Of a stretch of 64,000 bases of DNA, positions 10,501 through 17,218 are shown one piece after another. Each line of letters opens with the position of its first letter. The first letter of the stretch is position 1. The translations under genes and the position numbers were made by a program. Below the pieces are notes generated by a model that was given only the letters and a program-made list of their open reading frames with translations, did not search any database and was not told where the DNA came from. The DNA comes from Bacillota bacterium (GTDB lineage Bacteria; Bacillota; Clostridia; Lachnospirales; Lachnospiraceae): the NCBI GenBank assembly GCA_023460575.1, contig JAEWPQ010000033.1:1-64000 (forward strand). The letters are read 5' to 3'.

Positions 10501-11178
10501 GGTTTCCACGGGAGACACAGTTTCAACTGGATTCTCAGTCTCCACAGGAGCTGTTGTTTTCTCTGTCTCCAGTTTCTTCGTCTCTTCGGGTACCGTTGTT
10601 TGTGCCGGTTTGGAAACAACATCTACTTTCTCATCACCGAATGCTGCCTCATAACCCCTTACCGCAATGCGGCTGGTCCTTTTAACCTTTTCTACACCGT
10701 CATCCAGCCTGGTAATTTCAGTGGCACAGCTAATAGTATTTTCACCGTTATTTACGTATAAAAATATAATTTCCTCATCGCCGGTTACCATATACATGTC
10801 GTCAGCTTTATCCGGCATACGAACAAACACACGCAATTCTGCATCCATACTTTCGCCCTGGGGTTCGGGAAACGCTTCGTAGATCTTACCCTCCCCAAAG
10901 AAGAGCTTCTTAAATTCAGCAATCTTTCCATTCGTGAAATCGAGATCCTCTGCTGTCACCTCATCTCCATTGGCAACCGCATCTTCAATGGCCTTAATAA
11001 GCTGTGAACCGCTCATTGTAAAAGTAACGGGTTCCGACGAACTGGCTGCAAACACCTGTGTTGTGTCTGCACCAACATTGGTCAGGATCATGACTGCTGA
11101 CAGCAGAAACGCCAGAAACCGTTTTTGAATACAGTATAATTTCCTCGCAGGTATCCTAGATCTTTTTCTTTTTTTCAT
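4516..11178 (-). CDS. Giant LPXTG-anchored surface protein with InlB/MucBP-type repeats
   Basis: A 2220-residue cell-wall protein. Order of parts: long signal peptide (residues 1 to about 45, ending near VFA); a globular N-domain to about 190; a Pro/Thr/Glu-rich stalk to about 450, including ten ETTQ(T/A) pentads (about 356-405); a second globular region ending in EHFSTYTIVFY; InlB B-repeat/Flg_new-like units with GW and YAVW/YAQW signatures (about 830-1220); seven 76-residue MucBP-like repeats (1227-1758); two further diverged copies and more Flg_new units; a GGSSGGSSGG linker; and a sorting signal LPKTG (2185-2189), hydrophobic helix and RRRDER tail. It is probably attached by sortase and acts in adhesion or mucus binding; the ligand is unknown. 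Confidence 0.9.
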   Translation of the reverse strand: MKKRKRSRIPARKLYCIQKRFLAFLLSAVMILTNVGADTTQVFAASSSEPVTFTMSGSQLIKAIEDAVANGDEVTAEDLDFTNGKIAEFKKLFFGEGKIYEAFPEPQGESMDAELRVFVRMPDKADDMYMVTGDEEIIFLYVNNGENTISCATEITRLDDGVEKVKRTSRIAVRGYEAAFGDEKVDVVSKPAQTTVPEETKKLETEKTTAPVETENPVETVSPVETTSASVETPAETPAETPAEPVETISAPKETQAELPEETAATPEESPTEAPADETVQETIESEEIPASEDETSKPVASIIRHNVPVVTANENGYVTEAAKAANEETVAAELEKEEKPKETSALVTEKETEAVTQTETTQTETKQTETTQVETTQAETTQTETTQAETTQTETTQAETTQTETTQAHVDRKAAESTAEMISGVASPSEGKSAAETPKSETGTSAAGTADLVGMGYCSTAKAYTATINQLKAFEDYEGYKISYTVYPEASARIIEGPRGVEDGQELTFGVKNQIGYAIESVTANAQTLKPDSVTDNNDGSQTSWYSVPDIYEDQEVEVCMTETGEHPEFSAELAMEDGTVIRLYAPEGVLPKGVKATASVVTGIGDAVKEKVEAQAAAKGEDKEVVGSLSYNIDLLDYKGNKLDNQIWNGAVQVTFSGTPMEEKSKKADTVEVVYVATTKEEESQADVAATDVTYVESVSDELNVEESKSIHEITFEAEHFSTYTIVFYNFFGNKVVPLNIVKYDNGVAKPIGTDAKRYAAFDSNKPVSIKDIAPDVSGYTFEKATIGSNYVNGDVIQYLNNEANFLWNTLRYKTSSSGWIDVDENNIYLWYLEAGITVQFNANGGQGTVSSQNAKPGDSVELPDGSGLKKANYQFMGWSESPDGGKITAKGNAGYNEVYTDTFTINAGETAKTKTLYAVWAQTGGSATGRLWVAVLNDGGDLPAEPRNQTSRSYEFIYKDNWQSYKTIGSGDNLLYYINPLITVTGKDNVQANLKSKFYQVTAKWEANNLKDNEYIEWYVIKYESEACGTEGWHVDGIIRNNENYYVDYDGNGNTGGLTPDGQGYDLDENVNVAKAGGYESGTWLPLKKDGYVFNGWNTRSDGSGVAFNEGGSFRLTEDFIAANHSGAANTVTLYAQWRLKNSVQIKFQAVGGGKVSPANEYLNPDIGVSKGAVATADTGYKLSGWYSDAACTVPVSAADKYIPARPANGWADGTTFYARFVVDDAQKFGYTVNYYIKGTTAAVPGLASLTGSAPVGTFTWSNVPKTTTGYKLVTSPAQPASMTITAAGPNEKTVYYEIDDTQKFGYTVNYYIKGTTAAVPGLASLTGSAPVGTFTWRNAPKTETGYKLVTSPAQPASMTITAAGPNQKTVYYEIDDTQKFGYTVNYLIKGTTTAVPGLASLTGSAPVGEFTWSNVSKTTTGYKLVTGPAQPASMTITAAGPNEKTVYYEIDDAQKFGYTVIYYIKGTTAAVPGLASLTGSAPVGTFTWSNVPKTATGYKLVTSPVQPESMTITAAGPNEKTVYYEIDETQKFVYKVNYFVKGTTTAVPGLGALTGSAPVGTFTWSNVSKTTTGYKLVTSPAQPASMTITAAGPNEKTVYYEIDDAQKFGYTVNYFIKGTTTAVPGITSLTGSAPVGEFTWSNVPKTETGYKLVTSPAQPAGLTITAEGPNEKTVYYEIDETQKFGYTVNYYIKDSTNAVPGLEALTGSAPVGAFTWSNELKTATGYKLVSSPDQPTGMTITASGPNESTVYYEVDENQTLDYTIKYFYKDREDSTAVENRKVLVADPTVSQVPLKAKAGYKLSDKPYNPELPAVITQENQVINVYYDPVQVNYVVNLYYQVNGEYTEEPAYSYIRSGYTESEAEVIATDRETKKPGYVFDEAAKENVLDGAIAGDGSLVLKAYFKQQFTVAYEPGTQGTFKSQKAEGLDYNSETPGFDGTPTGKPGYDFAGWSPKPVPAVTADTTYTAQWISSDSTKYTVEFYYESKGKYPVQPNNSTLRAGATDSLVAVTDADKTASTGYILDSNAANVFEATVAGDGGLVLRVYFKQQFMVTYNPGEHGSFNAQTNTGLSYGDTIPEFDGQTTANGNYSFNGWNKEIARTVTENVVYTALWSYNGSGGSSGGSSGGSSGGGPRINGTHAAGGPGDTTVTIEPIPVPLANLPEKTNLVFIDDGNIPLAGLPKTGERAPIQGVAAILSGILLAAYMAISHRRRDER
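5905..7500 (-). repeat. Seven tandem 228-bp repeats inside the surface protein gene
   Basis: Each unit encodes 76 residues running from D(D/E)xQKFxY to TVYYE(I/V). The seven units are in exact register and nearly identical at DNA level, with a few substitutions per copy. An eighth, strongly diverged unit follows toward the C-terminus. Such arrays expand and contract by recombination and are easily collapsed in short-read assemblies. Confidence 0.95.
9961..10110 (-). repeat. Ten tandem 15-bp repeats coding for a Thr/Glu/Gln stalk
   Basis: Ten units related to AGTTTCAGCCTGCGT (plus strand) in perfect 15-bp register encode ETTQ plus a variable residue (T, A, V or K). Third-base and fifth-residue variation distinguishes the units. 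It is a low-complexity stalk, not a CRISPR array. Confidence 0.93.
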
Positions 11179-11221
11179 ACATAAACATCTCTCCTCTCAT
11201 AAATTTTTCCATAATAAGGAT

Positions 11222-11262
11222 AAAATGCCGCGCTCCGGAATAAGTATATGAAACGGCATTTT
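11222..11262 (-). other. Hairpin in the presumed 5' leader of the surface protein gene
   Basis: Arms AAAATGCCG (11222-11230) and CGGCATTTT (11254-11262) pair over 9 bp around a 23-base loop, about 45 bases upstream of the surface protein start. There is no U-run on the minus strand, so it is not a clear terminator. Confidence 0.4.
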
Positions 11263-11359
11263 TCCAATCTGGTAATGTTCTAAAAAACATTTTTTGTAAT
11301 ATTATATGATAGGAATGTCAAAAATAACCCTGCAATGTACTATGACCGCTATTTTTAGT

Positions 11360-11444
11360 TGTCTGAATCGTCAAGACAAAGCATTCACAGAGATGTAGGA
11401 CCGGTATAACCACCTCCCCCCTGCAAATTCCAGAGATTCAGACA
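11360..11444. other. 85-bp element bounded by a perfect 10-bp inverted repeat
   Basis: In the 460-bp gap between the surface protein and CarD genes, TGTCTGAATC (11360-11369) pairs with GATTCAGACA (11435-11444). The interior holds a C-run ACCTCCCCCC on the plus strand, complementary to Shine-Dalgarno sequences. It could be a structured small RNA or a tiny mobile remnant; orientation is not determined and no target-site duplication is visible. The rest of the gap contains only the hairpins listed separately. Confidence 0.4.
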
Positions 11445-11485
11445 CCCTATTTATTGCTCCGTGACACTGATTGAATCGAGGGAAA

Positions 11486-11542
11486 TAAAAAATACCCTGA
11501 TAGTGAAACACAAATTCCTATTTGTGCCTTACTAACAGGGTA
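11486..11542 (-). terminator. Long imperfect hairpin with U-run, likely terminator
   Basis: Outer arms TACCCTG and CAGGGTA (11493-11499 and 11536-11542) enclose further pairing down to CACAAAT/ATTTGTG. On the minus strand the stem is followed by TATTTTTTATTT. It probably stops transcripts reading through from the CarD-like gene, or ends a small RNA. Confidence 0.55.
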
Positions 11543-11601
11543 CTCCCAACTATAAATAGCATGAACAATCATACAAAGAAACTTAGATACGATTATATAC
11601 G

Positions 11602-11638
11602 AAGGACGTCCTCCCAGTAACAGCGGGAGGACGTCCTT
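11602..11638 (-). terminator. Perfect 14-bp hairpin directly after the CarD-like gene
   Basis: Arms AAGGACGTCCTCCC (11602-11615) and its complement (11625-11638) with a 9-base loop lie immediately past the stop codon. The T-run is better on the plus strand (TTTT) than on the minus strand, so it may be a bidirectional or stabilising hairpin. Confidence 0.6.
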
Positions 11639-12157
11639 TTAATTTGCATCATCTGAAAAGACACGGCTCATTACCATATCCTTGATTCCATCTTTATCCA
11701 CTTCTAACGCTGCTGCCAGCTCACCATACAATAAATCCTCTGCCTTATTAAAATAGAAATCATCCTTTGCAGTGTTCTTTTTTCCCTCTGCAAGTCTCTT
11801 TTTCTTTTTCAGATACAGTGTCTTTACAATCTGCATCCATCCGGTACATTCGCATTTCAGCATGATCTCTTTAAAAATCCCTTCCCGCTCTCTTTCATCC
11901 ATTACCCAGATGACATCGATACTTGAAATCTGATCAATGAGATCCATAGCTTCCTCCCTGGTTGCAGCGGCTCTGATGGTTGTTTTCCGGTTATCCACAG
12001 GCGTGTAGACGGCACTCTGGTGGTCCTCATAAAGGGGCTTTAAGGTATAATAGGTCCTCTCCTCATCCGCCTCATACATGCGCAGATTCCCTATTTCCTT
12101 AACCTCACAGATCCCATGGCTGCCGAATACTACTAAATCATTTACCTGAAACATCAT
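11639..12157 (-). CDS. CarD/CdnL-like transcriptional regulator
   Basis: A 172-residue protein whose first ~70 residues form a CarD_TRCF-type RNA polymerase-interacting domain (FQVNDLVVFGSHGICEV, YYTLKPL, YTPVDN). The C-terminal helical part is rich in Lys/Glu and may contact DNA near the -10 region, as in CdnL/CarD proteins. Such proteins bind the RNA polymerase beta subunit and affect open-complex stability. It is preceded by AGGAGGAATGA and stands alone between terminators, so it is probably monocistronic. Confidence 0.82.
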   Translation of the reverse strand: MMFQVNDLVVFGSHGICEVKEIGNLRMYEADEERTYYTLKPLYEDHQSAVYTPVDNRKTTIRAAATREEAMDLIDQISSIDVIWVMDEREREGIFKEIMLKCECTGWMQIVKTLYLKKKKRLAEGKKNTAKDDFYFNKAEDLLYGELAAALEVDKDGIKDMVMSRVFSDDAN

Positions 12158-12337
12158 TCATTCCTCCTGTCAGAATACCAACACACTGTTACATTAAATT
12201 TTTTAACGCTATATAACTAGTGTAACACTTTTGAAGGTGTTTTGTCAGTGTTTTTTAGTATTTTACACATTTTCGTGAAAAATAGCCAAGGATGATCCAA
12301 ACGTTATTTGTGCACTTTACCCATTTATCAGAAAACA

Positions 12338-12387
12338 AACGTCCAAAACTGTCTGTTTTTTAATACTGTCAGACAGTTTTGGACGTT
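12338..12387 (-). terminator. Strong terminator of the deoxyribonucleoside operon
   Basis: An 18-bp perfect stem (arms 12338-12355 and 12370-12387) with a 14-base loop. On the minus strand it is followed by TGTTTTCTG. It lies 18 bases beyond the deoC stop. Confidence 0.9.
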
Positions 12388-12405
12388 GCTTTTGTCTCTT
12401 AATTT

Positions 12406-13056
12406 TTACTTATTCTGAGCTGCCAGCTTTACAGCTGCACTTGCACCAACACGGCTGCAACCTGCTTCGATATAAGCCCTTAAATCTTCCAGCGTCCGGA
12501 CTCCTCCAGCCGCTTTGATCTTTACATCCGGTCCGATGTGCTTTTTAAATAATTCAATATCCTCCAGAGTCGCTCCGCCAGTCCCGAATCCTGTAGAGGT
12601 CTTGATATAATCCGCTCCTGCTGCAGTAACAGCCTTGCACATGGCAATCTTTTCTTCTTCTGTTAAATAACAGGCTTCAATAATAACCTTTAAAATCCTG
12701 TCACCTGCTGCTTCCTTCAGTTTCCCAATTTCTTCCTCAACCTTTTTGTATTCGCCATTCTTCACATCACTGATATTAACTACCATATCGACTTCCATAG
12801 CTCCGTCTTCAATGGCTTTTTTCGTCTCCAGCACCTTGGATTCTGTCACGGAATAGCCAAGCGGGAAGCCTACGACGGTGCATATTGCAAGAGTTGGAAA
12901 TTCCTTGTGCACACGGCTGATATAACAGGGGGGAATACATACCGTCGCAGTTTTATACTCCACAGCCTCCTCACACAGTTCTTTTATATCTTCCCATGTG
13001 GCAAAAGCCTTTAACTGGGTATGGTCTACATAACTTAACATTTCTAAATCGGTCAT
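12406..13056 (-). CDS. deoC: Deoxyribose-phosphate aldolase
   Basis: Cleaves 2-deoxyribose 5-phosphate to glyceraldehyde 3-phosphate and acetaldehyde, the last step of deoxynucleoside sugar catabolism. The 216-residue protein has the class I aldolase barrel motifs: IDHTQL-like start (YVDHTQLKAF), EVDMVVNI, KVIIEACYLT, and the Schiff-base lysine region YIKTSTGFG with AAGGVRT after it. It is the final gene of the deoB-cdd-pdp-deoC run, 13 bases after pdp, and ends at a strong terminator. Confidence 0.95.
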   Translation of the reverse strand: MTDLEMLSYVDHTQLKAFATWEDIKELCEEAVEYKTATVCIPPCYISRVHKEFPTLAICTVVGFPLGYSVTESKVLETKKAIEDGAMEVDMVVNISDVKNGEYKKVEEEIGKLKEAAGDRILKVIIEACYLTEEEKIAMCKAVTAAGADYIKTSTGFGTGGATLEDIELFKKHIGPDVKIKAAGGVRTLEDLRAYIEAGCSRVGASAAVKLAAQNK

Positions 13057-13069
13057 CGCTTTATCCTTT

Positions 13070-14398
13070 CTATCCTATCAGGTTTTTCACGCCTTCTCTG
13101 GTAACCCTCGCATAAATAAGAGGTTCCGGCTCCGGTTTACCGTCTGCAATGGTGACTGCTTTTACAAATTCCTCTTCCGCAGCATCAAACAGCTCCTGCT
13201 TTGAGGTGTAGAGCACAGCAATGGTCTCGCCTTCCTCCACTTCCTGCCCCACCTTTTTCTTCAGCGCAATACCTGCTGTATAATCAATGAGACTTTCTTT
13301 GGTAACTCTTCCCGCCCCAAGCATGGAAGATGCGATTCCGCACTGTTCTGTGTTCATATGAACCAGATATCCCTTCTTCACTGCCTTTACTTCCCGCTTA
13401 AAAGGTGCTTTTGCAAAAAGAGAGGGGTCTGAAATCACAGAAGGATCTCCGCCCTGGGCTTTCACCATGGCTGTCAGACGGTTTAAGGCACTGCCATCCG
13501 CTATGGCCTTCTCCGCCATAGCCATACACTCCTCTTGGGTTCCCTTTCCGGCAAGCCATAGCATTCCGGAAGCGAGATTGAGACAGACTTCCGTTAAATC
13601 CTTTGGCCCTCTGCCCTTTAAGGTCTCCACGGCTTCGATCACTTCCAGGCTGTTACCGATTAAGTTGCCCAGGGGAATATCCATGTTTGTAATAAGAGCC
13701 ATGGTTTTCTTTCCTGCATGCTCTCCGATTGCCACCATCTTCTCTGCCAGAGTGACAGAGTCTTCAAGCGTCTTCATAAACGCACCGCTTCCGGTCTTCA
13801 CATCAAGAAGTATGCAGTCACTACCTGCTGCCAGTTTCTTGCTCATAATGGAGGCGGCAATGAGAGGGATGCTTTCTACAGTTGCGGTAACATCTCTGAG
13901 TGCATACAGCTTTTTATCTCCTGGTGCCAGATTGCCGGACTGCCCGATTACTGATAATCCCGCAGTATTCACAACTTCAAAGAATTCTTCCTCTGTGAGC
14001 GTTGTTTTCATGCCCGGAATGGATTCCAGCTTATCCACAGTACCGCCTGTATGCCCCAGTCCTCTTCCTGACATCTTTGCCACTTTAACACCGCAGGCAG
14101 CTACGATAGGCGCCACGACAAGAGTGGTTTTATCTCCCACTCCTCCGGTGGAATGTTTATCCACCTTGATCCCCTCTATGGGGGATAAATCCACCATATC
14201 ACCGGAATGAGCCACTGCATCTGTGAGAACCGCAGTCTCTGTATCGCTCATTCCTTTGAAATAAATTGCCATCAGCATGGCAGACATCTGATAGTCCGGG
14301 ATCTCACCTTTTACATAGCCATCTATCATGGAACGGATTTCTTCCTCTGTTAAGATTTCTCCGTTGCGTTTCTTTGCAATTAAATCATACATCCTCAT
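13070..14398 (-). CDS. pdp: Pyrimidine-nucleoside phosphorylase
   Basis: Phosphorolysis of thymidine, uridine and deoxyuridine to the base and (deoxy)ribose 1-phosphate. Motifs include KHSTGGVGDKTTLVVAP, SGRGLGHTGGTVDKLESI and DVKTGSGAFM, all diagnostic of the thymidine/pyrimidine phosphorylase family; the glycosyltransferase lobe is followed by a C-terminal PYNP domain. I chose the ATG at 14398 (MRMYDLIAKK) because GGGAGG precedes it at proper distance; a further in-frame ATG at 14419 overlaps that ribosome-binding site. 442 residues is normal. It works with deoB and deoC. Confidence 0.94.
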   Translation of the reverse strand: MRMYDLIAKKRNGEILTEEEIRSMIDGYVKGEIPDYQMSAMLMAIYFKGMSDTETAVLTDAVAHSGDMVDLSPIEGIKVDKHSTGGVGDKTTLVVAPIVAACGVKVAKMSGRGLGHTGGTVDKLESIPGMKTTLTEEEFFEVVNTAGLSVIGQSGNLAPGDKKLYALRDVTATVESIPLIAASIMSKKLAAGSDCILLDVKTGSGAFMKTLEDSVTLAEKMVAIGEHAGKKTMALITNMDIPLGNLIGNSLEVIEAVETLKGRGPKDLTEVCLNLASGMLWLAGKGTQEECMAMAEKAIADGSALNRLTAMVKAQGGDPSVISDPSLFAKAPFKREVKAVKKGYLVHMNTEQCGIASSMLGAGRVTKESLIDYTAGIALKKKVGQEVEEGETIAVLYTSKQELFDAAEEEFVKAVTIADGKPEPEPLIYARVTREGVKNLIG

Positions 14399-14423
14399 AG
14401 TTCCCAAAACCTCCCTCATTTTA

Positions 14424-14852
14424 TCAGTTGGAATTTAGATCTTTCTTTGTAAATCCCAGGGGAAGCAGTTCTTTTAATGTATAAGTAACGGTCTCATCTT
14501 CTGCTGCCAGGATTATTTTAAATTCATCCGGGTCACAGAATTCTGCCATCACCTGACGGCAGACTCCGCAGGGTGGGCAGATGCCTCCCTTTTCCCCTCT
14601 TTTATTTCCTACAATGGCAATGGCATCAAATTCAGTCACGCCCTCAGACACTGCCTTGAAAAATGCAGTACGCTCTGCACAGTTGGTAGGTGAAAAAGAC
14701 GCATTCTCGATATTGCAGCCAGAATAAACAGTTCCGTTCTTTGCAAGAAGTGCCGCACCCACCATAAAACCGGAGTAAGGTACATATGCTCTTTTTTGTG
14801 CCCGCCAGGCTTCCTCGGTCAGCATTCTGACCATCGTCTCGTTAAGCTCCAA
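14424..14852 (-). CDS. cdd: Cytidine deaminase
   Basis: Deaminates cytidine and deoxycytidine to uridine forms, feeding the phosphorylase encoded just downstream. The 142-residue protein has the zinc-site motifs NCAERTAFF (catalytic Cys-Ala-Glu) and PPCGVCRQ (two zinc Cys). Translation probably starts at TTG (14852), with AGGAGGTG upstream; an ATG start in that position is not available. It is 14 bases from the deoB stop and lies within the same operon. Confidence 0.94.
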   Translation of the reverse strand: MELNETMVRMLTEEAWRAQKRAYVPYSGFMVGAALLAKNGTVYSGCNIENASFSPTNCAERTAFFKAVSEGVTEFDAIAIVGNKRGEKGGICPPCGVCRQVMAEFCDPDEFKIILAAEDETVTYTLKELLPLGFTKKDLNSN

Positions 14853-14866
14853 TCAAACACCTCCTG

Positions 14867-16042
14867 CTATTTTGCCACTTCACCTAAAAAGCTGGTTCCG
14901 GCAATCTCTCCCTTTACTCCGAATAAATCCAGTACCGTTGCCGCAATATCAGCAAAGGTATCTCTTGTCCCAATGGAAACTCCTGCTTTGATGCCCTGTC
15001 CGTAAATCAGCATGGGGGTATACTCTCTGGAATGATCGGTGCTTGGGGTTCCCGGATCACATCCATGATCCGCAGTAATAATCAATACATCATCAGGCTT
15101 CATGGCTTCCATAAACTGTCCAAGCTGGACGTCAAACTCCGTGGCTGCTCTGGCATAGCCCTTTACATCGTTGCGGTGACCATAAACCATATCAAAATCC
15201 ACCAGATTTACAAAGCAGAGTCCATGGAAATCATCCTGCTGCGCTTTTAATGTCTGAATCATTCCATCGGTATTGTTAACAATGGATGTGGTTTTCTGGA
15301 TGCTCTTTCCTGCGAAAATATCGTAGATTTTTCCCACACCGATGGTATCAAGCCCTGCCTCTGCCAGGCAGTCAAGCATGGTAGCCGCAGGCGGAAGAAG
15401 GGAAAAATCGTGGCGGTGGGGCGTTCTTTTATAATCCGGGTATTCGCCTGTAAATGGTCTGGCGATCACTCTGCCCACACCGTGCTTTCCTTTTAAAATC
15501 TCTCTGGCAATCCTGCAGTAACGGTACAGCTCTTCTAACGGCACCACTTCCTCATGGGCAGCAATCTGAAATACGCTGTCTGCAGAAGTATAAACAATTA
15601 AATCCCCTGACTTAACATGCTGTTTTCCAAAGTCCCGGATCACTTCTGTGCCGGAGTAAGGCTTATTGCAGAGAATTCCTCTTCCTGTCTGCTTCTTAAA
15701 TTCATCAAGAACCTCAGCCGGAAAACCTTCCGGATAGGTAGGAAGGGGCTCCTCAGAAATGATTCCTGCAATCTCCCAGTGGCCGATGGTTGTATCCTTA
15801 CCCTGGGACCGCTCGGTCATTCTGCCATAGGAGCCCGCTGGTTCTTTCTCTTTCTCACCGGCTGTTACACCGTCAATATTAAACATACCAAGTTTTTTTA
15901 AATTCGGCGTATCAAATTCCTCTGCTTTTGCGATGGTTCCAAGGGTGTTGCTGCCCTCATCGTGGAACTTCGCCGCATCCGGGGCTTCGCCGATTCCAAA
16001 ACTGTCCAGTACAATGATAAATACTCGTTTGGTTTCTGACAT
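14867..16042 (-). CDS. deoB: Phosphopentomutase
   Basis: Interconverts (deoxy)ribose 1-phosphate and 5-phosphate, linking the nucleoside phosphorylase to the aldolase. Alkaline-phosphatase-superfamily motifs are visible: VLDSFGIGEAPDA at the N-terminus (metal and nucleophile region GKDTTIGHWE near residue 90) and ITADHGCDPGTPSTDHSREY at the C-terminus. Length is about 391 residues with the start at the second ATG, 7 bases after AGGAGG. First enzyme gene of the salvage operon. Confidence 0.95.
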   Translation of the reverse strand: MSETKRVFIIVLDSFGIGEAPDAAKFHDEGSNTLGTIAKAEEFDTPNLKKLGMFNIDGVTAGEKEKEPAGSYGRMTERSQGKDTTIGHWEIAGIISEEPLPTYPEGFPAEVLDEFKKQTGRGILCNKPYSGTEVIRDFGKQHVKSGDLIVYTSADSVFQIAAHEEVVPLEELYRYCRIAREILKGKHGVGRVIARPFTGEYPDYKRTPHRHDFSLLPPAATMLDCLAEAGLDTIGVGKIYDIFAGKSIQKTTSIVNNTDGMIQTLKAQQDDFHGLCFVNLVDFDMVYGHRNDVKGYARAATEFDVQLGQFMEAMKPDDVLIITADHGCDPGTPSTDHSREYTPMLIYGQGIKAGVSIGTRDTFADIAATVLDLFGVKGEIAGTSFLGEVAK

Positions 16043-16062
16043 ATTCATTCCTCCTGTTACGA

Positions 16063-16087
16063 AAAGGGATTGCTGTGCAATCCCTTT
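16063..16087 (-). terminator. Short hairpin between the c-di-AMP receptor gene and deoB
   Basis: An 11-bp perfect stem (AAAGGGATTGC and complement) with a 3-base loop, followed on the minus strand by only a few T. Likely a weak terminator or attenuating hairpin that reduces read-through into deoB. Confidence 0.6.
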
Positions 16088-16096
16088 GTCACTACA

Positions 16097-16432
16097 TTAA
16101 ATTTTCTCAAAACGTTCTACATCTGTTACAAATATGGTAGCCCCGCCAAGCTCGACTGTCATGGGCATCATCATATATCCCGCCGAAACTGACGCAATAT
16201 TGGGTGCAGGAACGTTACATGTAATTTTCTGGCGCTTTCCGCAGGTATCCTTGATCAGGGTGATGACTTCTTCTACCTGTCCGTCTTCGGTACCAATCAT
16301 TAATGTCGAGTTGCCTTTTTTTAAGAAACCGCCTGTTGTGGCAAGTTTTGTGACACTGAACTGGTGTTCATTCAGAACGTCGGTCACCCGGTTTCCATCA
16401 TCGGAACTGACGATTGCATATACAATTTTCAT
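16097..16432 (-). CDS. Cyclic-di-AMP receptor, DarA/PstA (DUF970) family
   Basis: A small 111-residue PII-like protein of the DUF970 family, whose characterised members (DarA/PstA) bind c-di-AMP. Recognisable parts are MKIVYAIVSSDDG, TKLATTGGFLKKGNSTLMIG and the C-terminal GGATIFVTDVERFEKI. The ATG at 16432 follows GCGAGGTG; an in-frame GTG three codons earlier overlaps that site. Its downstream target is not known from the sequence. Confidence 0.9.
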   Translation of the reverse strand: MKIVYAIVSSDDGNRVTDVLNEHQFSVTKLATTGGFLKKGNSTLMIGTEDGQVEEVITLIKDTCGKRQKITCNVPAPNIASVSAGYMMMPMTVELGGATIFVTDVERFEKI

Positions 16433-16546
16433 ATCTAACACCTCGCTGTCTTATTTGGCAAAACTTCATCCATTCAGATACCACTATTATAAATCATAAT
16501 ACTAAAAATAGAAACAGCTAATCATAAAATAATTGCCAATTTTCTG

Positions 16547-17125
16547 TTAAATTTTCAGATTTTCCATCTTTTCTATCAGCTTTTTGTAAATCCGTTCCTT
16601 CATCCAGGGCTCGTTCACCGCCTCCAGACAATGGCTTAATGAGAACCAGCCGACTTTACTGTTTTCGTCTTCCTTGTTCCTGATCTGTTCCCTGTCATCC
16701 CCTTTCAGCAAGTAGGTCACATTCAGATGCAGGTGGGAAGAAACGTAAGCTCCGTTCTTCTCATGGCCGTCCACGGTCAGAACCTCAATGGAGAATATTT
16801 TATCCGTCACAGGTGTCACCGTCTTAATTCCTGTTTCTTCTCTGGCTTCCCGAATGGCAACGGACAGAAGATCTTTTTCTCCGTCTGCGTGACCGCCGGT
16901 CCATGCCCAGGAATGATAGATGTTATGATATGCCATTAGAACCTGATCCATGGTCTGGTTCACCACCCAGCCGGAAGCAGAGATATGAGCTGCCTCATTT
17001 TCCCGGAAGAAAATGTGATCTCCTTGCGATAAGCACCTTAGAAACAGCCTTTTATCCGCTTCTTCCTGTTTGTTCCAGGGTATAAACTCTTCCAGTTCCT
17101 TTTGAAACGTTCTTTCGTCCTTCAT
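16547..17125 (-). CDS. Nudix hydrolase
   Basis: A 192-residue Nudix family protein. The Nudix box is complete (GGHADGEKDLLSVAIREA followed by REETGI), with the REXXEE core intact. The N-terminal ~45 residues are helical and unrelated to the catalytic fold. Nudix enzymes hydrolyse nucleoside diphosphates linked to another group; the substrate cannot be told here. The gene is divergent from the ferritin-like gene at 17219, with a 93-bp shared upstream region. Confidence 0.87.
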   Translation of the reverse strand: MKDERTFQKELEEFIPWNKQEEADKRLFLRCLSQGDHIFFRENEAAHISASGWVVNQTMDQVLMAYHNIYHSWAWTGGHADGEKDLLSVAIREAREETGIKTVTPVTDKIFSIEVLTVDGHEKNGAYVSSHLHLNVTYLLKGDDREQIRNKEDENSKVGWFSLSHCLEAVNEPWMKERIYKKLIEKMENLKI

Positions 17126-17218
17126 CGAGTAACTGCCTCTCTTTTCCTTTGATTATTTCAGTCATACTCCCTCCGTCTGCTGATATATTTAAATAGAACA
17201 ATATATGGGAGGCAAGAA

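Noticed and set aside
9949..10654. Ser/Val-rich ORFs on the plus strand opposite the stalk
   Set aside because: They are antisense shadows of the Thr/Glu-rich repeats; no ribosome-binding sites and low-complexity products.
11179..11480. c-di-GMP riboswitch before the adhesin-like gene
   Set aside because: No GEMM-I or GEMM-II core motif could be found in the leader, only the inverted-repeat element and a small hairpin.
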